The notes under the pieces were generated by a model, which searched no databases, was not told where the DNA came from, and saw only the letters and a list, made by a program, of their open reading frames with translations. The position numbers were made by a program, and so were the translations under genes. Below, one piece after another: positions 57,047 through 64,000 of a DNA stretch of 64,000 nt (the first letter of the stretch is position 1; each line of letters begins with the position of its first letter). The stretch is from NCBI GenBank assembly GCA_036023115.1, contig JAYKKT010000073.1, positions 13,579,001-13,643,000 of the forward strand, given 5' to 3'. This stretch comes from Brasenia schreberi. Lineage: Eukaryota; Streptophyta; Magnoliopsida; Nymphaeales; Cabombaceae.

Positions 57047-60000
57047 TCAACGGCGCCCGCCTCTTCTTGCTAGCATATCCGAATCCTCATCATCGGACTG
57101 GACATCTCCATATCGCCATATCCCGAGTCTGTCACGCTTGGCCTTTGCTTGATGCTCTTCTAGGTTATCGAGTGCTGACTGTCTCTCTTTGGTGTCCCAC
57201 CGTTTTCTTCTCTCCAGTCTAGCAAGACCTTCCTGTTTCTCACAGAGAGAGCCAAAATCAGATGATGTCATTCAAATTCTAGGAAGAATTGAAATTCATC
57301 GAAGTATTGGGCAGTAGATCTCCAATCGTGGGGAAAGAAAAAATCAATGTTAACAAGGAGATAAAAATGAAGGGCATTGAATATCAAGAATACGTGAGCA
57401 GGTGACTCAAGGATGAAAGAGATGCACGTAGTGGATCCTTTTATGAAACGTCGAAATACATTTCCACATCTTACTTATATATTAGCGTCACACGTTTCTC
57501 TTCATAAAGTTTTAACAATGGTGAGTATTTTACTTTCATTAGGTGGAAGCAATATAGGCAGGTGCAGACATGCGGACACACACACAAACAGGTGGGGAGA
57601 GGGCTGGGATACCTGTAGCATAGCAGCATTGATACTGGAACCTTCTTCGACATTGACCAATGTTACTATCAGGAATGTACCAGTTCCTTGTCCTTTCACT
57701 TTTCCTCCAGAGGTGTCTCTATCTTCCACCATTGCCATAAGCTCCATTGAACTATTTAATGTGCATTCGCTTAGATACTGAGCTGCTTCATGACCAAAGT
57801 CTTCATCTAAGTTTGGAACTTTGATGTAAGCAAGGCTACACAACTGAGCAAGTCCTGGTGCTGAAGAAACAGATGGGTCGATGGGCCGTAACCCACTGTA
57901 AGGAACAGTCTCCTGGTTACCGTAATCAATGTAGAATACCTCAAAACTGTCCTCTGGTGACTGAACTGCACCACGGGGAGCATTGACAACCTAAAAGGGA
58001 GATTAAATTCAGACGCAATTACAAGTGTTGCATTTAATAATTTTCAACATTCATAAACCAGAAAATGAAAATGAAAATGAAAATGCTCAGAACGAGACCA
58101 ATTGATTGCCACCAAAAAGAACAAAATACTAATTGAAGAAGCTAACGATATATGGACTCTCTCTCTCTCTCTCTCTCTTCACTGTTCAAAATGTCTGTTG
58201 CTGAATGGATGCTATCTTTTGATCTCCAACGGTCTGGACATAGAATTTACCACCACCCAAGACTTCCGTCACATTTACCTATGAATGAATGACAAAGGGG
58301 CAAGTCATTCACCAGTTTTAAACACAAAATAATGGTCACTAATGAGACAGTAGTATCCTAAGCACCTTAAGCACTTCTTGCTGTTTGTTTTCAACAGTTG
58401 CACCATTGGATACTTCCTCCCTTCAACAAAATTCTCCCAGATCTGCAATACAAATCACTTTAGAATAGTTAACAGGGAAAGAACAGTAGTAATGTCAAAC
58501 AAGGTTGGGGACCCTGTTCTTACTTTCAGCTTTTGTCTCTTGGCAGATTGTTCGGCTTGCTCCAGAAGGTGAAAATCAGGAATTCTTTCACTGCCAAAGG
58601 AGGTTTGAAGTTTTGCAAGACCAGCTTCAAGTAGTGTAACTGCCACATTGGCCCTAGACTCCCACAAGGATCCCAAGTACGTTCCAGTTCTATCAACAGT
58701 TTCCACCTCAATCTGCAAACATTAAAAAATATTAAATAAAACAAAAGCTACATACAGGAATCTTAAGTTCATGGAGGAAACAGAATTACCTCAACATCTC
58801 TCTGCATTATCTTTCTCCTCATCAATGCAATTGCTTCATCAGAATACGGCTCATCACGACCAGGACATCTGACACCAGAGAATGAGAAAGCAATGCTGCA
58901 AGTTTCTTTTGGAATCAACAATTTGAAACGATGGCCGCTGAGGACATATTCCACAACAGCAGGAATTTTTCTACTTCGGTGCAGGAAAGGCAAGAAGTCT
59001 CTAGCTTTCTTAGCTGACGCCTAATATGAATCAAGGAGAAACAGTCACATTTGAGTTATATTTCAAATTAAAAACAAAATTTAGCATAATTTTTAAATTT
59101 CTCACCGTGGTCAAGTCAGTTATATGCGTAACTGGAGAATCCTTGGCAGAATGTATCCCTTTCCTTCCAGAAGAGGCACGTGATTCAGCAGCAAGAAGAG
59201 CATCATAATAGTTTGATCTCTCCTCAAAGTCACGATGTCTAATGACAGTTCCAAAGCCACGGCCAACTACCAACTCAGCGACATTCACCCCAGTTTGCTG
59301 ACTTCCAGCAGCTGGAACAGATGAAGGAGCATCATCACCATCACCCTTCACAGGGGACAATAGGAATACTGATCCAAAATCCATTATTCTGGAATCAGCA
59401 GCTCCTGATGGAATTGCGGATCCATCTGTGGGACCAACCTTTCTAGAATACTCCATTTGAACATTCACCTGCAAACAGGATATCAAATATAACTGAATTC
59501 ACCAATGATATCAAAGTAAGGTATCATACAATATTTTCATACTTGACGACCAATGAGGCGTGTTCTCAAGAACTCCTTTGCTTCACGGGCATAAGGAGCT
59601 GGTTTTTCATCTCGACGAGGATTGCCCATTTTTGGACACCTAATACTTGAAAGGTTAACTCGCCTCTCAGCTAATGGACTGCCATACGGAATGGAATCAT
59701 CAGCAACAATGACGCAATCTCCACTTACAACCTCAACCACCTGGAAAATTCAAGTCAAAATATTATACACTTATATTACAGAAGATTGACTATTTGGAAT
59801 AAACAAATGGTCAAGGACTATTTTACCTTTCCAGTAAAATTCTGGTCATGAATTGCCCTCCATTCAACATATTTAGCAAAACCCTGTTTGATGGAAAAAT
59901 CAAAGGGAGAAAGATTTTCAGTATATTGCCAGACTGATATTTCATAGGATGAAAAGAGAGACGGAGAAAATTCAAAATCTCCCTCCAGAAACTATTAAGC

Positions 60001-62543
60001 AAATCCCTTTGGCACAATTCAAATACCAAATCCTAGGGGGAGAGTAAATCAGCAGAAACTGCAGACTCCAACTAAAAAATGTCAGGCAGTAGAAATTGCC
60101 TATAAGTGCTATTGCATATTCACATTAAAACTAAAGATAAACAAACGAATCCAATGACTAAAAGAAGTTGAAGATTGACAAAACATCCATAATTTATTAT
60201 GTCTACAATCTTTTATCAAGAAAAAAAGGCATTATAACATATTTAGGGAGCACAAATTACCACCCAAGCAAATATAGGTATTTATGTTTTCTTTGATAGG
60301 CTACTCTCCTATGAACCCACAAAGCCCACAGGAATAACAAGTACAATGTCACTCCTTTCCAAATTCATATATAGTTGGTAGGTGTGATAATAAAGACTCT
60401 AGGAGCTTCAATACACATTGTAACAAACTCATCATATATGTTTCACCATTACTGACATGCCTCATCTAGGGACCCACTAAAATTAAGTACAAGTTCAAGA
60501 GGATACAAACTTGTTTCGAAGTCTCACATAAACCAATGAAGTCATGCAAACACTTTAAAATCATCGTGAGTAAACATTTCAGATCCAACAAGAATTGATT
60601 TAGAACAAAATAAATCATAGTAATATCACTACACACAGTGAATCACATACATTTTCCATTCGCTCCAATGCCAGGTCCTTTGCCTGATTCACCATCAGGA
60701 TAGTACACTGATCCAATCAGAATTGCTGAACTTGTCAACACCTTCCAGAACAATCCGAACCTACATACCTACTTGGAATTTAGAAAACCTGCAGAAATGC
60801 AAAAGGCAATATAACTTATAGAAGCATGTTACTCATATCTCGGTTCAATACACGAGTCTCAGTGAAAAATTTAGCATCAGGTGCAAAAGGATCACCAGCA
60901 GTTTCAGCAACTGTTGAAACTGCAAGCCCTTGGGCAGATGTCAGCGGGCTCGAGGGTTCCCGCAGGAACATCTCCATTAGTGTCATCAGCTGTCGACTCT
61001 GGCTCAAACAACACTTTCAGACGCAGCTCTCCCTTCCCATTTGTGGGGCCTGGTGTAAAGGGAAAACAATTAATGGTATGTGTAAAAGAAAAAAAAATTG
61101 TAGCAATAGCAACAGCATGCTCATGACATTTACAAGCTTATACTGAATTCCTACAACAAAACTTGGTCAAACTGAAAGTCTGGGAGCAAATAGGTCTCGA
61201 TCATGGCACTGCCATCACGAACCTGTTCAACAATTCCCTGCATAGGCGTACCTTTGTTGGCGGCCAGGAGGCCCATTGCATCAAAGTTACTAGCATCCCC
61301 AATGGCAGATGGAGGCAATTTCCTAATGGATGCCTCTGAAGCCCCAGGTTCCTGCATGGTTGAGCAAAGAAACTAATTTACAATTTGGTTTTGTATGGTT
61401 GTGGATCAGTTAATATCACAGTTAAAGGGTGTAAACTACCTTGCTCCAACGGCCTAAGCCTTGCTGCTTCGCTTGCTCCTCAAGGCACAAAAGCTCGCTC
61501 AAGTAAGGACTTGACTCTCCTTTCTGTTGATCCTGTTCCCTAACCTGCAAGGATAAAATTCAACGAATAAAGTTGAGAACCCACTCGTTACAAGTTATTA
61601 ACTAAACTGAGAATGCAATTGCAAAGACTTTGCATCTGACCTTTGCCCACCCTTCAGAAACTACCAACAAGGCAACATTTTTGTCGTCAAGAAAAACAGA
61701 TCCAAACTCCCGACCAATCGACGGCACAGTGTAATCAACTTTGAAGATAACCTCCTGTTCATACAACAACAACAACTAAGCCTTTTCCCATACTAGATGG
61801 GGAACCTCCTGCTCATAAAAGGAAGATAATCCATATACCAAAATCACCAACCCAAAAACTACCCACAGATAAAGCATATAGATAAACATTAGTAGATTGG
61901 CACAACTAAAAAGAAAACCTTTCCGATGCAGATCTTCCTCAAGTATTCTCTACTATCCCACGCAAACGGTTCGTCCACGCCACCTCTTCGAGCCTGCCCA
62001 TGAAAAAGCATTCCATTAACAAATATGGAGATTGGTCTGGCATCGATGCTTAACAATGACTTCAAGATCTACCTCAAAAAATAGCATTACTACACTACCC
62101 TCCGATGAGACAAATTTCCGCTTTGCCTTGGAAGTTAAGCAAACAGTGTCCACATCCAATAACGAAACCAGACGTAATTTCACCCCAAGAAAGGAATTTG
62201 ATCTCGTGACGTATCAACATTAAATGGAAACTGATAAATCTACTAATATTCAGCCTCCCAACAGTAAATTCACCAGATAGCCCTTAAACCATTGTTATAT
62301 GAAGCAAAGTCACGTTTTTATTATAATTTCATATCTACCAAACAATAGGCTCAAATTATCAAGATAATAGGTATTAAAGGATCACAGGCATACCAATCGT
62401 GGAGCGATCAGCGAAGAGAGCGTGATGGTCTTCTCCGGCGGAATCTCGGCAGTGGTGCTCCCCATGATAACGAGGGAATCGCCCGACGGAACGGCCTTCA
62501 CCTTTCCTCTCAGCCATCTCGTGGCTCCCGCAGGCGACGCCAT
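57047..62543 (-). CDS. TSN: Tudor-SN (staphylococcal-nuclease-like + Tudor) RNA-binding nuclease, with missing segments
   Basis: Cytoplasmic RNA-binding protein of stress granules and mRNA stability, normally four SN domains plus a Tudor-SN module. Exons in order: 62394-62543, 61919-61993, 61641-61754, 61440-61544, 61143-61351, 60833-61049, 60651-60760, 59827-59883, 59543-59740, 59106-59468, 58790-59020, 58524-58712, 58366-58442, 58195-58278, 57613-57990, 57047-57232. It starts MASPAGATRWLRGKVKAVPS and ends DDEDSDMLARRGGRR. Conserved blocks include LSSIRCPKMGNPRRDEKPAP, FGTVIRHRDFEERSNYYDAL, YVLSGHRFKLLIPKETCSI and FEVFYIDYGNQETVPY. About 39 residues expected between KYVEW and AIHDQNFTGK are absent inside exon 59827-59883. 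About 37 residues of the early Tudor domain are absent after IASIQQQ. Seven single-base frame breaks, mostly at homopolymers, lie in exons 5-7 and 13. The total is about 914 codons against nearly 1,000 expected. It could be a real gene with assembly errors or a decaying copy. Confidence 0.87.
58158..58178. repeat. (CT)n microsatellite in a Tudor-SN intron
   Basis: Ten CT units immediately downstream (in transcript order) of the truncated Tudor exon 58195-58278, at the point where the missing Tudor segment would be expected. Confidence 0.85.
61763..61802 (-). mobile_element. 40-bp RTE LINE 3' tail at the Tudor-SN exon 3 acceptor
   Basis: The plus strand reads ACAACAACAACAACTAAGCC and then TTTTCCCATACTAGATGGGG, the reverse complement of the LINE tail seen at 43900 and 48640. 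It is flanked by 14-bp direct repeats with one mismatch: AACCTCCTGTTCAT (61749-61762) and AACCTCCTGCTCAT (61803-61816). The repeats contain the splice acceptor of exon 61641-61754. Confidence 0.88.
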
Positions 62544-63040
62544 GCCACCACACTCCGACTACCTGCACCAAGAAAAGCCACCTTTATACACTAAAGCGTC
62601 GCATGCATCACCAATCTCCCAAAAGAAAACCAAACAAACATCGCAAGATCGAACCAAGATCTCTTTCAAATCAACAAACCCATATAATAAGAAAATTTTG
62701 TTTTTTTTTATTTGAGGAGCTCAATCTGATCTCCATAAACGAGAAACGAAATGATCAAAAGGAGTCTGCACCTCTAAAATATCCAGATCTTCGCAGATCG
62801 GAACAACAATAAATAAATAACGCGACTTAGACAAACCTTTCTCAACATTTATCAGAATCGAGAGAGCGAGCTAGAGAGAGAGAGAACCTGGATCTCCGCT
62901 TGATGGAAGTAAACGATGAAGAGAAACAGATCGAAATCGCCAGATAGACCTCGATTTGTCCCACACAGAGAGAGAGAGAGAGAGAAGGAGGCGCAGGATC
63001 GGCTCGTAGATTTGTTGCAGAAGGCCTCGCTCTCGATATT
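62544..63040 (-). promoter_or_regulatory. Tudor-SN leader and promoter region with (CT)n tracts
   Basis: Upstream of the ATG at 62543. GA tracts on the plus strand (about 62869-62886 and 62967-62984) are CT tracts on the sense strand. A 5'-UTR intron is possible, ending at an AG directly upstream of the start exon (about 62560). No TATA box was assigned. Confidence 0.45.
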
Positions 63041-64000
63041 TAGGGAAAAAATAGAGGAGATATCTTTTGTGTCCCTGTTCTTGCAGAAAAATTTCTAATC
63101 AGGCCTTTCTTCTGATCCTTATCTCGCTCCTCACCCCCTCGTTGTTTTCTCAAATAATGAACCGTTTGACAATTATCGAAATTCTTAGAGGGTATTTTGC
63201 CAATTTTTACTTGTTTTGTTTTGGAAAGAGCCTTCGATAAATCGTATCCAAAGAAGAAAGTATTACTAATTACAATCCCGCGGTGTGCTTCCGATTCGTT
63301 GCAAGTGACACGTTGACGGTACGCCCGCGCCCAGAGTACGACAAGGTAGAACGAGCCAACGAAAGGACTCGCTTGAGTTGACTCACTTGACTCGGTGCGA
63401 ATTCAGACAAGGACTCGCTGGTTTTGACTGGGTGTAGATCGCAGACATGGACTCGCTGGTTTTGACTGGGTGTAGATCGCAGACATGGACAGTGACTTGG
63501 TAAACATGCATCCCATTCATTTGGCACGTCCCCAATCGAGAGACTTGCATGCTCAAATATATTCAAACATCTCTACCATTTGTTTAGTATTGCAAATATT
63601 TGAATTAAAAGAATTGTTGTATTTCACTTAATGTTGCATAATGCACTTTGGTGTGTAATCTTATTAAAACATTTTTATCATTAGATTTTTGAGATCGGTG
63701 GTGGATATTTAAATCACTTTACTTAATGCACTCATATGCCTTAAATGTAAGTACAATGATACATTTGATTTGAATCTCTGCTCCCAATTTTTAAGATCGG
63801 ACGGTAGAGATGTTTTAGTAAGATTATGCACTAAAGTGCACTATGAAGGTATGATTCTCTCTCTCCATATATAAAGGTAGTGGTAAATAGTCAAATCCCA
63901 GGTATTAGTAAATGCCTAAACTCAGGCCTTGAAGAAATCTACTAAACATTTCCACTGTTTGATTAAATTCATCAACAATGGTGATTTGAATTAAAAGTGG
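63041..64000. other. Intergenic right edge
   Basis: AT-rich sequence with no supported gene. It contains the 38-bp tandem repeat at 63411-63486. Confidence 0.5.
63411..63486. repeat. Two-copy 38-bp tandem repeat
   Basis: Identical copies at 63411-63448 and 63449-63486, each beginning GGACTCGCTGGTTTTGACTG. Both reading frames remain open across it but match no family I know. Confidence 0.9.

Overview
This is a 64 kb piece of a flowering-plant nuclear chromosome. The evidence is spliced genes with GT-AG introns, plant-specific families (CPL3-type phosphatase, DUF761, PADRE/DUF4228, plant-type Tudor-SN), Tat-clade Ty3/gypsy remnants, RTE-type LINE tails, tRNA-derived SINEs, MITEs and many (CT)n and (TA)n microsatellites. 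I cannot name the species. I see no bacterial, organellar or CRISPR-like signal.

Layout. 1.1-8.0 kb (minus): a CPL3-type RNA polymerase II CTD phosphatase gene whose largest intron carries a 1,346-bp solo LTR. 8.3-10.4 kb: LINE tail, tandem repeats, SINE. 10.4-17.2 kb: two degenerate Tat-clade retrotransposon pieces arranged head to head, the minus-strand one opening inside the reverse transcriptase of the plus-strand one. 17.2-23.8 kb: AT-rich repeats. 24.0-24.7 kb (plus): single-exon DUF761 gene. 24.7-35.3 kb: gene-poor, with MITEs, a 245-bp tandem duplication, a 171-bp hAT-like MITE and a SINE cluster. 35.6-37.8 kb (plus): three-exon coiled-coil gene of the plant USO1-like family. 38-42 kb: SINE remnants. 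42.6-46.0 kb (plus): complete six-exon eIF3j gene. 47.4-50.3 kb: RTE LINE copies. 52.4-53.1 kb (minus): PADRE-domain gene whose usual start codon is ACG. 54-55 kb: a MITE. 57.0-62.5 kb (minus): Tudor-SN gene with at least 16 exons, two missing internal segments and a tiny LINE insertion that duplicated a splice acceptor.

The six host genes are unrelated single units and form no operon or cluster. They cover transcription (CPL3), translation initiation (eIF3j), RNA handling (Tudor-SN) and three poorly characterised plant families. Five of the six have a (CT)-rich tract on the sense strand upstream of the ATG. Nine single-base frame breaks in the CPL3 and Tudor-SN genes fall mostly in homopolymer runs, so part of the apparent gene damage may be assembly error.

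The clearest unusual observations are the LINE-generated duplicated splice acceptor in Tudor-SN, the loss of part of its Tudor domain, the nested same-family retrotransposons, a 79-bp tRNA-like insert with a perfect 14-bp target duplication, and the ACG at the expected start of the PADRE protein. I found no convincing previously undescribed multi-gene system.
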